Part shown: piece by piece, positions 46,921 through 57,600 of the stretch
Layout: each line of letters opens with the position of its first letter
Position numbering within the stretch: position 1 is the first letter of the stretch
Translations under genes and position numbers: made by a program
NCBI GenBank assembly: GCA_030762895.1
Contig: CM061067.1
Span: 98,892,602-98,956,601 of the forward strand
Length of the DNA stretch: 64,000 nt
Origin: Sophora flavescens
Lineage: Eukaryota > Streptophyta > Magnoliopsida > Fabales > Fabaceae
Reading direction: 5' to 3'
The notes under the pieces: generated by a model
Seen by the model: only the letters and a program-made list of their open reading frames with translations
Databases searched by the model: none
Told to the model about the DNA's origin: nothing

Positions 46921-47819
46921 TGAATGCTAGTCTATTTTACTAGCCTTGGCCGAATACCCTAAGTTTATAACTTAGTGGGATTTTAATTCAACTTTTTTAA
47001 GTGATCATTGTTTATGAACTCCTAACACTTAAGGATCATAAATCCATGAGTTGTATAATTTTTGGGAATCTCTAACCCTAAGAACTAGTCTTGGCCGAAC
47101 CTATACCTTGTGGTTTAGTGTTCTTGTTTGATTTTAACTTGTGATTTTGTGTTCATAACCTTAGACTTCCATCACGGAGGAAACGAGGACGTTCGTGGTA
47201 TACCTCTTCGAGCATCTAATCTCCTTACCTTCACAGAAGGTGGAGTTAGTACTTAGTGGTGTGACAACGAGGAGCTTCGAATTCGGGAGTCCGGTGATAA
47301 CCCAGGTGGGGGAAAGAACCAACCTATCGTCGGAATGGATAAGTAGTAGATTATATAATAATTGTGTAGGGCGACCTAAACCCTACTAGTAGTCGAGTAA
47401 TCGACAAGACCAAAATCATATTGGAAACTTTTTCTGAAAAACCAATGGCGATTCGGGGATTGTAGGTTTATCGATATTAGGTTGATTTTATATTGTTGAT
47501 GGTTGATTTGATTTTGTTACCTTTATTGAATTTATTTTGTGCTATGTTTGTGATATGGGAATATTTTGATTGATATTGTGTTATGCATGATCTGCCTGAT
47601 TTGTATTATTATGCTTAGTGGTTTTTAAGCAAAGATATATATGTTGTCTAAGAGATGATTGTTTTGGGTGTGAGGATAATGATGATTTAGAAGTGGCTAA
47701 CCTAGATGATGTATGTTAAAGAGGTGTTATGGCATAGAATATGTGTCAAGTTCTAATGGAAGGTTAAGGTACTAGGATGTTGTTAAAACGGGTTGGTGAG
47801 ATTCAATTATAGGTGTTGT

Positions 47820-48150
47820 TGTCCACAACCGTGTATTGGTAATATAATGCACAAGGACAAAAGTGTATTGGTAATATAATACACAAAGACAAAAGTGTAT
47901 TGGTAATATAATACGCAAGGACATCTGTGTATTGGTAATATAATACACCGTGTATTGGTAATATAATACACGTAAAACACTTCTGTGTATTGGTAATATA
48001 ATACACCGTGTATTGGTAATATAATACACGTAAAACATTTGAGTATTGATAATATAATACACCTTGTATTGGTAATATAATACACGTGAAACACTTCTGT
48101 ATATTGGTAATATAATACACCGTGTATTGGTAATATAATACACGTAAAAT
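47820..48150. repeat. GTGTATTGGTAATATAATACAC array
   Basis: Eleven copies of an imperfectly palindromic unit: GTGTATT...AATACAC around GGTAATAT. Some are back to back and some are separated by ~12 bp. All three minus-strand frames stay open through it, giving repeated YYITNT peptides that are not a credible protein. Confidence 0.88.
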
Positions 48151-48499
48151 CAAGAGTTCTCGCGAGACCATTTCCACCTTAGGAAATAGGTGTGCAACTA
48201 TGGTGTCTTTGAGTAGCATGAGATTGGGGGTAGAGGATGATATATTAACTTGAGGGTGATCTGTTAGTTATGTGTGTTGTTTGTCTGTGACAATTACTGT
48301 ATGATTTACTATGACTCTTTTCCGCTTTTTGATGATAGAACTGTTTCTTATTTCCCATGTTTCTGTATTTTTATGGGTTACTTTGGTTTACGTTAGAAGA
48401 CCCGATGGAGGGTTATGTCACCAGTGGAAATAATGTAATATACGGGAACGTTTTACTTCAGTTGACCATATGTTTGACGTTAAAAATGAGGCGGTGGCT

Positions 48500-50760
48500 G
48501 TTTTGTAAATATTAAATCACTATTTGCGTCAGTTGTATAAAGAACTGACGTTAAAAGTGATTTTAACACTTTTAACGTCAGTTGTTTATACAACTGACGT
48601 TAAATGTGTGATTTTTACGACAGTTAAATAAATAACTGACGTAAATAATTATGAAACTCATTTCTTTCGTTGTCATCTCCCTATTGTCATTCTTAACGTA
48701 CGCAAATACTCCTTATAGTGCAGTTTATTTCTAAACCTTTTTTTAAACAAGTTTATTTTTAATGTTAATTAATTAGCTTGAATTAGTAAACAATGCAAAT
48801 TCTTGTGCAAATTAAAATAAATAAACACTTAACATAAAATAAGTTATATATGTATAATCAAATCGTATCTCATTGAAGCGATTCATAAGTTACAATTACA
48901 TGATTAAAAGATAAAAAATTTCTGCAACATAGCACTAAAATATAAAAAAGTTTCTGCTTCAACATCATTTTCTTCTCAGTCCTATCCTCGATCAAAAACT
49001 TCAATGGATGCATCTCCTCCCTTACTTGAATTCCTTGATACTCCATCTTTATCCACTGTCACTTTGGAGCCAAAGCAGAGTGAAGGGATGGGATGAAATA
49101 AGGTGAGGGAATCACATTACGCGATTCACCCAACCTTACCATCCATGTTACGTGATTTACTCAACCTCAAAAGTTTTTTGACCATTAAGAAAGAGACCTT
49201 TAAGTCTAGGTATAGGAAGAAATAACAAAAGTCTCAGAGCCATTTTGTGAAGGAATAGAAAACACACGAAATATAGAGGAAAAGAAGAGGCTGTATTTCA
49301 GACTGATACAGAAGAATGGTACTTTATATAGAGAAGAGAGACTAGATGATTTTCTAGAAAACTGATCTATAAACTTAATGCTCATTAAGAGGATTATAGG
49401 TTACAATGTGCATGGGTAAGTAGCACAGCAGTCATGGCTAAGTAGCACAGTAGTCAAAGGAATGAATGTTTTTGTAGAAACTTATACACTTTTAACGTCA
49501 GTTGTTTAATACAACTAACGTTAAAAGTGTTTTTAAAATAAAAAATATTTATTTTTAACGTCAGTTTTTTATACAACTGACATTAAAAGTGTGATTTTTA
49601 CTTCAGTTAAATAAATAGCTGACGTAAATAATCCTATATCCCTATCTGAAATGCCCTGTTGTCACCCTTAACGCGGGTCACTCCATATATATAGTGCAGT
49701 TTATTTCTAAACTTTTTTTTAAAACAAATTTATTTTTTATCTTAATTAATTAGCTTGAATTAGTAAACAAATTCTTGTGCAAATTAAAATAAATAAACAC
49801 TTAACATAAAACAAGTTATATATGTATAATCAAATCGTATCTCATTGAAGCGATTCATAAGTTACAATTACACGATTAAAAGATAAAAAATTTCTGCAAC
49901 ATAGCCCTAAAATATAAAAAAGTTTATGCTTCAACATCATTTTCTTCTCAGTCCTGTCCTCAGAAATTCCAATGGATGCAAAGTTTCAGCTTCAACATCA
50001 TTTTCTTCTCAGTCCTGTCCTCAGAAACTCCAATGGATGGATCGATGCATCTCCTCCCTCACTTGAATTCCATGATGCATCGTGAATCCACAGTCACTAG
50101 CAGCGAAAGCAAAGTGAAAGGGATCTTTGCATCACCTCCTTCACTGGAATTCCTTGATGCATCGTCTTGAATCCACAATCACTTGGGGCCAAAGCAGAGT
50201 GAAAGGGATGGCTGGGATGAAGTAAAGTGAGTAAATCACGTTACATGATTTACACAACCTTACCATCCATGTTACGTGATTTACTCAACCTCGGAAGTTT
50301 TTTGACCATTAGGACTGAGACCTTTAAGTCTAGGTATAGGAAGAAATAACAAAAGTCTCAGAAGAGGAAAAGAAGAGGCTGTATTACAGACTGATACAGA
50401 AGAATGGTACTTTATATAGAGAAGAGAGACTAGCTGATTTTCTTGAAAACTAATCTATAAACTTAATGCTCATGGGTAAGTAGCACAGTAGTCAAATGAA
50501 TTAATGTTTTTGCAGAAACTTATACACTTTTAACGTCAGTTGTCTTTATCAACTGACGTTAAAAGTGATTTTAAATAAAAAATATTTATTTTTAACGTCA
50601 GTTGTTTAATATAACTGACGTAAAATATTTTTTTATTTTTTATTTTTGATTATAACGTAAACAATGACTTTTAACGTCTGTTGCTTAAGACAACTGACGT
50701 TAAATAGATTACCTTTAACGTCAGTTGCTACAAACAACTGACGTAAAATGTTGTTTTACT
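48500..50760. repeat. Left subterminal region of CACTA 2 with a ~1-kb tandem duplication
   Basis: TAACGTCAGTTG and CAACTGACGTTA often pair as short hairpins (for example 48579-48601 and 50687-50702). A unit of ~1 kb is duplicated: TATAGTGCAGTTTATTTCTA at ~48715 and ~49692, and CAGAAGAATGGTACTTTATA at ~49310 and ~50396. Copy 2 is ~100 bp longer because of a further small internal duplication near 49940-50040. Confidence 0.85.
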
Positions 50761-50789
50761 TTTGGTTTTTGATTATAACATTTACACCC

Positions 50790-51110
50790 ACGCGCCTTCT
50801 GCACTTCTCTTTGTACGTCTCTGTTCTTCTCTTTCACGCTCACTCTCACTCTCAACTCTCACTCTGACTCTCAACTCTCACTCTCACTCTCACTCTGCCC
50901 TAATCGCGAGCTCATCTCCACCGCAACCACCGCGAGGGCTTCTTCCCCACCACCGTGAGGTACACTCTTAACCCTAACTCTGTCTTTCCCGCTCATTCTT
51001 TGCAATAACTTGACATCTCTATTTCCCCTTCCTGCACACTAACTCTCCTTGTCCCTCTGCTCTCAGTAACCACATCGAACGTTGGCCACCACGCGAGTAC
51101 CTATTTCCGG
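50790..51110 (+). promoter_or_regulatory. CT-rich 5' leader of the CACTA 2 gene
   Basis: Repeats of CTCTCACTCT (50830-50900) and a GC-richer stretch follow the TGACGT repeats and precede the coding exons. This suggests the leader or promoter-proximal region of the element's gene. Confidence 0.4.
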
Positions 51111-51476
51111 TGAGTCTTTAGGGCACATTTTTTTATGTTTGGTTTTGAGTGTATGTTGAAATTGTAGTCTCTTGTAGTTGAAACTTGAAACTGTGAGTTT
51201 GAGTTGTTTGGAATGTCTCTATTTCTGGTCGTGGGTTTTGTGTTTTCTCTTGTTTTTCTTCTGCTATCATGACCTATTTCAAAATGGGAAGAAATTTAGA
51301 GTTGCTTGTAGCATGTGACATCAACAATATATTGCTCATTGGAATTCTGTTTTGTTAATTTAACTTCATCTGCTTATTTCTTTTCTGTCTTAAGAATCCT
51401 GAAAATGGTGTAAATTTTAAATAATTTTTAAACGCCTTGGATAGATGTTTTGTATATCTACAGAACCTATCTAGTT

Positions 51477-54400
51477 ATGGATCGTAGTTGGATTGTTTGT
51501 AAGCGCACTAGTGCTGAGTATTTGAAGGGGGTGGGAGAATTTATAGATTTTGCTCAAAGGAATGTTCCTAATAGTAATGGAATGTTCTGTCGTCCTTGTG
51601 TCAAGAGTTTGAATACGAGGAAATGTACGGTGAAGGATATACGTATTAATTTGATTTGTGAAGGGATTTGCTTGAGTTATATTTCTGTATTTATTTTGAG
51701 TTATAACCTATGTTAATAAATATATATTGTTTCTGAACAGGCATACATATGGATCAGTCGGATAGCCCACATGCACGGGAGGACACTGTGGGGCCTACGT
51801 AGGACCCGATCGCGCCTACGCCTGATTCTAGTGTAAGTTTACATGTTATATACTATCTTTAGTCCTTCTTTTTAATGTAAGTTTATAATGTTACAACCCT
51901 CTATTTTATCATTTTTTTGTCCATATAGACATCACAGACTCATAGGAAACGGGGTAGAGGAGCCACGTCATTAAAGAAACTAGAGAAGGACAGGCAAAGC
52001 GGACAGAAGTTTGAGGTGTCCTTCGATGCTAATCTAAATGCCCAGGGACCCCGTGCTAAAGAATTTAATAAGTGGGTGTTTCTACAAGCGAAGCAGCACG
52101 TAAGCATCAACTACAACCACTGGAATGACGTTCCACAGAATGTTAAGGATCAGATTTGGGAGGCTATCACGGTATTTTACCTTTACATTCATTTGATTTA
52201 CATTATTAGATAATTATCCGAGTTATAATCCATCCAGTTGTTATGTATTTAATGTGTAGATAGCTTGGACTGTGCCAAATGACGAAGATCATCGTCATAA
52301 ATGTATGAAAATGGCATCAAAGCGTTGGAATGGGTTCAAGCATGATCTTACCAGGTACTATGTATCTGGGAAGAAGCGGCTTGATAAAATGTTCTCGGAT
52401 TATCCCTGGATTGATCAGGATACTTGGGATATGTTTGCTAGGAGTCGACAGGATGGAGAATTTCAGGTTGGTTGATTAAGTTAATTTTGTATGCTTCTTA
52501 TAGATCATTTAACTGTATTTAATTATGTGTTTTTGTTTGAATAGGCTAAGGCAGATAAGGGTCGGCAGAATCAGGCGAATAACGTCCATCGTTACACCAT
52601 GTCTCAGGGTGGGTACCAGACTCGGATCAAGGAGATGATGACGTATAGGCTGAGGGTGAAGCAGGAAGAGCACTCTTCTAGGATTGAAAGAGGAGAGGTG
52701 CCTGAGGGCACACCATCAAGTCCTCCGTCAGACATCGACCGCGAGGATGTCTGGTTAGCCGGCCGCATTACAAAGACGGGATCTTTTAAAGTTGATGCCA
52801 CTTGCGAAGTGGCAGATAAGATTGTTAGTAAATAATTAACTTGATTTCAATTGATATTTGTATAGATATTTTTAACACTTTTCACTTGCACGTTTTTTCA
52901 TTTTTTCATTGTAGGTGGATCTTAAAGCACAATCCTCCCATGGCTCATTCGTCCCTTCTGGACGGCGGGACGTCTTGATGACTGCTCTAGGCAAGAAAGA
53001 CCATCCTGGTCGGGTTATCGGTGTTCCTGTGAACGTGACCATCAAAGAATATTATGGCAAGTCTGCTTCACGAAAGCGGGTGGTCAATGAAGCATCAATT
53101 TTGGATGACATTACTCAACACCTCATGTCCAACCCTGCTATTACAACACATCTGATGCAAAGCTTAATATCCAACCCAGAATTCAAGCAGGCGCTTGCCA
53201 GAGAGCTTTCCTCCGTCGGTTCATCCCAGGACACCGCAGGGCTTGTCAACCCTTCACATGTGAGCGCAAAAGAGAGTTATAGTAGGGCACATGTGGAGGA
53301 CGATGAGTTGGCAGCTAGGGAGCGGGAGTTGGAAGTCCAACGCCATGAGCATGAGTTGGAAATGAAAAGACGTGAGCTTGAGTTGGACTTCAAACGACGT
53401 GAGCTCGAAATGTTAACAAAGGTATGTATTCATTATTAATGTCCAAATTAGTCAAATAATTACTTGTGTTTTTTTTAATTATCAACAACTTATCTATTTT
53501 AATTTCCTAAATTGAAGGCCAAGTCGACGTCGGTGTCGTTGTCACCTGTCACTCGTTTGTTCTCACTTGGTGAGGATTATGCGTTTGAGATTTTTGAATG
53601 TCCATTGGAGAATGATGGATGGGTGGCACGCCCAGATCAACAGAGGATATTTTCCTTCTGTGGTGAAGATCTCTGGAACGCCTGCAGAAATAACGTCTGG
53701 ATGACCAGCACTGTTTTGAGTCTCTGGTGCACGTAAGTTAATTTTAAATTTATAACTTATTTATTTTTGGTATTTTTCAATTTAATAATTTATTTTAATT
53801 TCAATATATATATATTATGTAATTAACATCCACACATTTTCATATCTTAGGTATCTTCATCGTCTTCAGCTTGATAAGGGCGTTGCATCAGTTTACGGCT
53901 TCTTAGAGCCATAAGTCCTTCTGCCCCAATTCTTTGCTGGCGATGCATTTAGTAAATACATAGGGAACTTGTTGGGAGACAATCGGAAATAATTATATTT
54001 GGCTCCCTACTGTATGAAAAACCATTGGCAGTTGTTCGTACTTCACCCGTCTAGGCATACTGTCATATTCTTATGCTCTCTCCACCAAAGACCGCCACAG
54101 GAGGTGGTGGAAGCTGTAAATAAGTAAGTAACTAATATTAAATTTAATTTACGTTTTAATATCAGTTGTTTTTAGTTTATTGCACACATGATATATGAAT
54201 TTGTTAATTGACATGATTATTTGTTTATGATAGCGCGCTGAAGGCGAGTAGCATAAGTTGCGCCAACGGGAGAAGTAGGGCTTCTAAGGCTAAAGCAAAT
54301 CCTGAATGGACCTACCCCAAGGTTTGGTAGTTTATTTATCAAATAATTAATATAATAATTACTAATTTATATGTATATTCAACTGACATTGAAATTAATT

Positions 54401-54726
54401 TTGTTTGTAGTCTCGATTTCAAATTGACGGGTGGTCGTGCGGCTATTATGTGATGCTTCATATGCTGAACATAGTCTCCGTATCTATTATGGATGGATGG
54501 AATAAGGTAATATTTAAACAACTTGTTAAATTATATATTATAGTTTTGAAGATGACTTGCGTTAATGTTATTGTTATTATTTGAACGTGTGTAGGCATTT
54601 AACGACCAATCGCCTCTTCAAGAATATGAGTTTAGAGACTTGAGGATGCGCTTCGCTGAATTCTTCTTCAAGTATGCGACTGAAAAAGGAATTGACAAGT
54701 TACCTCCGCAATACTTAGATGAATAG
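51477..54726 (+). pseudogene. CACTA 2 gene: transposase-associated domain, Transposase_24-like, Ulp1-like
   Basis: Probable exons: 51477-51670, 51742-51831, 51930-52171, 52260-52467, 52545-52821, 52915-53421, 53517-53732, 53851-54123, 54233-54320, 54410-54506 and 54595-54726, mostly with GT/AG borders. Exon 1 (MDRSWIVCKRTSAEYLKGVG, FCRPCVKSLN) resembles the domain found at the N-terminus of CACTA TNPD transposases. The middle (KEFNKWVFLQAKQHVSINYN, MASKRWNGFKHDL, DIDREDVWLAGRI) resembles Transposase_24. The end resembles a Ulp1/C48 cysteine protease, with NHWQLFVLHP (His) and DGWSCGYYVMLHM (Cys). A charged coiled-coil-like stretch (ARERELEVQRHEHELEMKRR) precedes it. Two in-frame stops occur in exon 8 (LEP* and NRK*). 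The catalytic core of TNPD is absent. Confidence 0.75.
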
Positions 54727-54812
54727 TTTTTTTGTTAGACATTAGAAAAGAATTAATAACATGTATATATATATCCTTAGATTGGTAGTTTTGTTTTTAG
54801 ACATTAGAGACT

Positions 54813-54859
<47 letters not shown>

Positions 54860-55089
54860 ATATATATATATATATATTTATATATATACTTGTAGATAGT
54901 TATGTTTTTTCCTATACATGAGTTTTGGTTTTAAGTCCCCCCATTGTTCCTTTGTATATTTCTTTTCTTTTTGTTAATATTGAAATTTAAGGGTAGTGTT
55001 TGCTTCTGTAATGTGTGTGATATTCTTTGTGTTACTGGTATATTTACTGAATGCAGGGATAGCTGAGGGGAGTGATATTTTAAAACTGA

Positions 55090-55415
55090 ATTTAAAAAAA
55101 AAATCTATTAACGTCAGTTGTATCCAAAACTGACGTTAATAGTATTTTATAAAATATACAGTACACTATTAACGTCAGTTGTATTAGGAAACTGACGTTA
55201 ACAATAAAACCTTTAACGTCAGTTCTTTAACACAACTGACGTTAGTTTTAACAATATTAACGTCGGTTGTGTTAAAGAACTGACGTTAATAGTTTTATAT
55301 TTAACTTCAGTTGTTTAAACAACTGACGTTAAATATAAAACTATTAACGTCAGCTGTATTTACGTCAGACAATATTCTGACGTATAAAATCAATTTTAAC
55401 TGACGTAAAAAGCCC
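55090..55415. repeat. Right subterminal repeats of CACTA 2
   Basis: About ten copies of AACGTCAGTT or its complement, arranged as inverted pairs with loops of 4-10 bases. Confidence 0.88.
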
Positions 55416-55826
55416 TTACTGCACTAGTGTGTTGCTGAGGAGCTGGACGGAACTCTGTATGAAACGGAGATTGCTGAGGAGTTGGATGGAACTCCTTACG
55501 AAGGTCGAGCTGTGATCCATGACGATTAGAGTATAGACATTATGGCCAGTGTGTCTAAGGAGCATTTTTATATTTCCGCTAAGTATGTCTGTTATTAAGT
55601 TTATGCTTGTGAGGGATCCTACTGAGAGAATACCCTCAACAATGTTTTGGTATTGTAATGAACAACTAAGTGTGTATTTACATATGTTAAAGTTATTGTG
55701 TTTTAAATTTGTAGAAGTTATATGATAATTAAATAAATTTTTAATTTTTACGATAAGCACGCGATTAAGAATTGATTTAAGAAGGTAATTAATCTAATAA
55801 AACACCGGGGTACAACGGGGTGTCTC

Positions 55827-56019
55827 ATATGGTTCCTGCAGCCCTCTCCTTCAACTCATCCCAATCCAATTGATTCGCGTCATCTGGTTTACTCTCGCGC
55901 AGCGCCTTCGATAGACCTTGTTGTGCCAACACGTCCTTAACCCTCCTCTGCCATAATTCGAAATTGCCAGTTCCATCGAACTTCCCCACCTCGAATTTTG
56001 CACCAGGGTTAAGAGCCAT
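55827..56019 (-). pseudogene. gag: Copia 2 gag, N-terminal part
   Basis: It starts at the ATG at 56019 (MALNPGAKFEVGKFDGTGNF, then ELWQRRVKDVLAQQGL) and runs to RAAGTI, where the solo LTR interrupts it. The next residues (RLCLSDEVLYHV) are at 44892. The frame itself is intact here. Confidence 0.88.
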
Positions 56020-56029
56020 CTGATACCAA
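56017..56029 (-). other. Primer binding site of Copia 2 overlapping the gag start
   Basis: The minus strand reads TTGGTATCAGATGGC: the tRNA-iMet primer sequence TGGTATCAGA runs directly into the ATG of gag. Confidence 0.75.
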
Positions 56030-56030
56030 T

Positions 56031-56147
56031 TGTTGGTAACAAGCAATCAAATATAGAAACGAGAAACGTAAACACACACAAGAACAAAAGAGAATTTGTT
56101 AATGAGGTTCGCCCAATTGTGCCTATGTCCCCGGGAGCGTTTGAGCG

Positions 56148-56202
<55 letters not shown>

Positions 56203-56448
56203 GTATAGTTCAACAAATAACCCTATACCGTACCGCGAGGGGATTCGCCCCTCGCACCCCCAACCCAAATAAAGAATTTGATCTTCTAAGGAGCTTGATA
56301 TTCGCCAAGGTGGAGATTGTTGTGTATGGCTCATATTTGTTATAAGTTAGGCTATCGTTGGAGCGGAGCGGAGCAGAGCAGAGCGACAGCCCCTTGGGCC
56401 TAAGCCTCTCTTGCACGTGTAACAGGGTTATTTGTTGAACTGCACTGA

Positions 56449-56484
<36 letters not shown>

Positions 56485-56878
56485 AAATATAAATTGTAAA
56501 CCCTATTTCGATTATCTTTAATAATACACAGCCGCTCAAACGCTCCCAGGGACGCAGGCACAATTGGCTAAACCTCATTGGGGAGTCCAGGGAGCATCCG
56601 GGAGCAACAATGGGCTAAATGATCAGGACCACCAAGAGATCAAGAGACCACATCTCCACCCAAAACCTTAAGGCATTAGGTATATGAGTCACCTATCTTA
56701 TATATCCTTCATTTAGTATATTCCTAGCCAATGTGGGACTAACCACTCACACTTGAATTTCCAACCACATCTCCACCCAAAACCTGAAGGCTTTGAGTAT
56801 ATGGGTCACCTCTCTTATATATCCTTCATTTAGCTCATTCTAGCCAATGTGGGACCACTCACACTTGAATTTCCAACA
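56031..56878 (-). repeat. 5' LTR of Copia 2 (848 bp) with an inverted duplication
   Basis: It begins TGTTGGTAAC at the PBS and ends TTCCAACA. Segment 56101-56225 recurs inverted at 56423-56576 (AATGAGGTT...CCAATTGTGCCT...GGAGCGTTTGAGCG and GTTCAACAAATAACCCT). The arms carry a (TG)n run at 56152-56199 and a (TA)n run at 56448-56484. The distal part also holds a ~130-bp tandem duplication (GGCATTAGGTATATGAGTCA at ~56670; GGCTTTGAGTATATGGGTCA at ~56789). Confidence 0.8.
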
Positions 56879-56883
56879 GCCAT

Positions 56884-57260
56884 GTCCTCGTCCTCTGGAG
56901 CAGCATCACCAGTAGCAGGAGGCGGCGGAACTGGAGGAGCAACAAGTGACTGGATCCTCATCTGCTCCAACACCAACCCCAGTGCCTGACCCAGCTCCAC
57001 GGTCGTCTACATCAGCTACTGGCGTGCTTGCGTCAACTGTGCAATCTGCTCCGCCATCACCTTCTCTCTCTCCCTCTTCTCCCTAAGCTCCACGTTCAGC
57101 TGGGGGATGGTGTCCTACATCTGGTTGAACTGCTCCGGAGGGACGGTATCCGCGTAGGAATGAGCAAGCATGTAGGACTATGAAGCGATAAACTCGCTGC
57201 CCAAGTGTCCGAGGCCATACACATGCCCCTTCTTTTTCTTAGCCCGACGACCTCCAAATA
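56884..57260 (-). pseudogene. CACTA 1 TNPA-like gene, 3' exon
   Basis: The minus strand reads KKKKGHVYGLGHLGSEFIAS, then SYMLAHSYADTVPPEQFNQM, VELREKREREKVMAEQIAQL and PPVPPPPATGDAAPEDEDMA. The KKKGxVYGLG motif followed by a coiled-coil-like stretch and a Pro-rich tail is what I know from the second protein of plant CACTA elements. Four TAG stops interrupt it; three stand where Gln (CAG) is likely. The frame continues across Copia 2 at 40988. Confidence 0.7.
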
Positions 57261-57319
57261 TATGGCATAATTCAATACAAACTTAGATAAAATATTGTAG
57301 CATAATTCAATACAAACCG

Positions 57320-57600
57320 AGATAAAATATTGTAGCAAACATCCTATTGAGCTCCGCTCTCCACTAACAAGTAACACAATTGTCAAACTCATGCATAACT
57401 TTTAAATTATCAGCACACAACCAGCATCCCGCCTTTCGGACAGGATCACATCCTATTGAGCTCTGCTCTCCACTAACAAACAACACACATTGGCAAACAC
57501 ATGCATAAACGATAAATTATCAACACACAACCATCAGCATCCTACCTTTCGGACATGATCACATCCTATTGAGCTCAACTCTCCACTAACAAACAACATG
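57320..57600. repeat. ~105-bp tandem triplication
   Basis: Three copies of a unit with CACATCCTATTGAGCTC, CTCTCCACTAACAA and CATGCATAA, separated by CCAGCATCCCGCCTTTCGGA and its variants. It lies within CACTA 1. Confidence 0.85.

Larger units (their letters stand above)
48419..55429 (+). mobile_element. CACTA element 2, TSD TGT
   Basis: The right end reads ACTGCACTAGTG, the complement of CACTAGTGCAGT; the left end CACCAGTGG is a diverged copy. Flanks are TGT (48416-48418 and 55430-55432). Both subterminal regions are packed with TTAACGTCAGTTG and its complement. A multi-exon gene lies at 51477-54726. Removing the element restores a continuous solo LTR. Confidence 0.85.
44893..55826 (+). mobile_element. 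Solo gypsy LTR (~3.9 kb) split by CACTA 2, TSD TATGG
   Basis: It starts TGTAACAGCC (44893) and ends GGGGTGTCTCA (55826), flanked by TATGG (44888-44892 and 55827-55831) within Copia 2 gag. With CACTA 2 removed it is ~3.9 kb and non-coding. The terminal bases resemble those of the chromovirus LTR (TGTAACATCC...GGGGCGTCTCA), and a block at 47367-47480 is shared with 17449-17560. It therefore looks like a Tekay-type LTR. The strand given is the LTR reading direction inferred from the TATA box and leader at its left. Confidence 0.8.
40989..56878 (-). mobile_element. Copia element 2, decayed and interrupted, TSD GCCAT
   Basis: Flanks are GCCAT (40984-40988 and 56879-56883). The minus-strand order is 5' LTR 56878-56031, PBS overlapping the gag ATG, gag (split at 55827/44892), pol (44190-41294), PPT and a short 3' LTR 41177-40989. 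Its ~5 kb of own sequence is interrupted by a solo LTR (44893-55826). Many stops and lost catalytic residues show it is old. Confidence 0.9.

Noticed and set aside
47772..48219. Three overlapping minus-strand ORFs of 95-138 codons
   Set aside because: They are open only because the tandem GTGTATTGGTAATATAATACAC unit lacks stops on that strand; the peptides are pure repeat.
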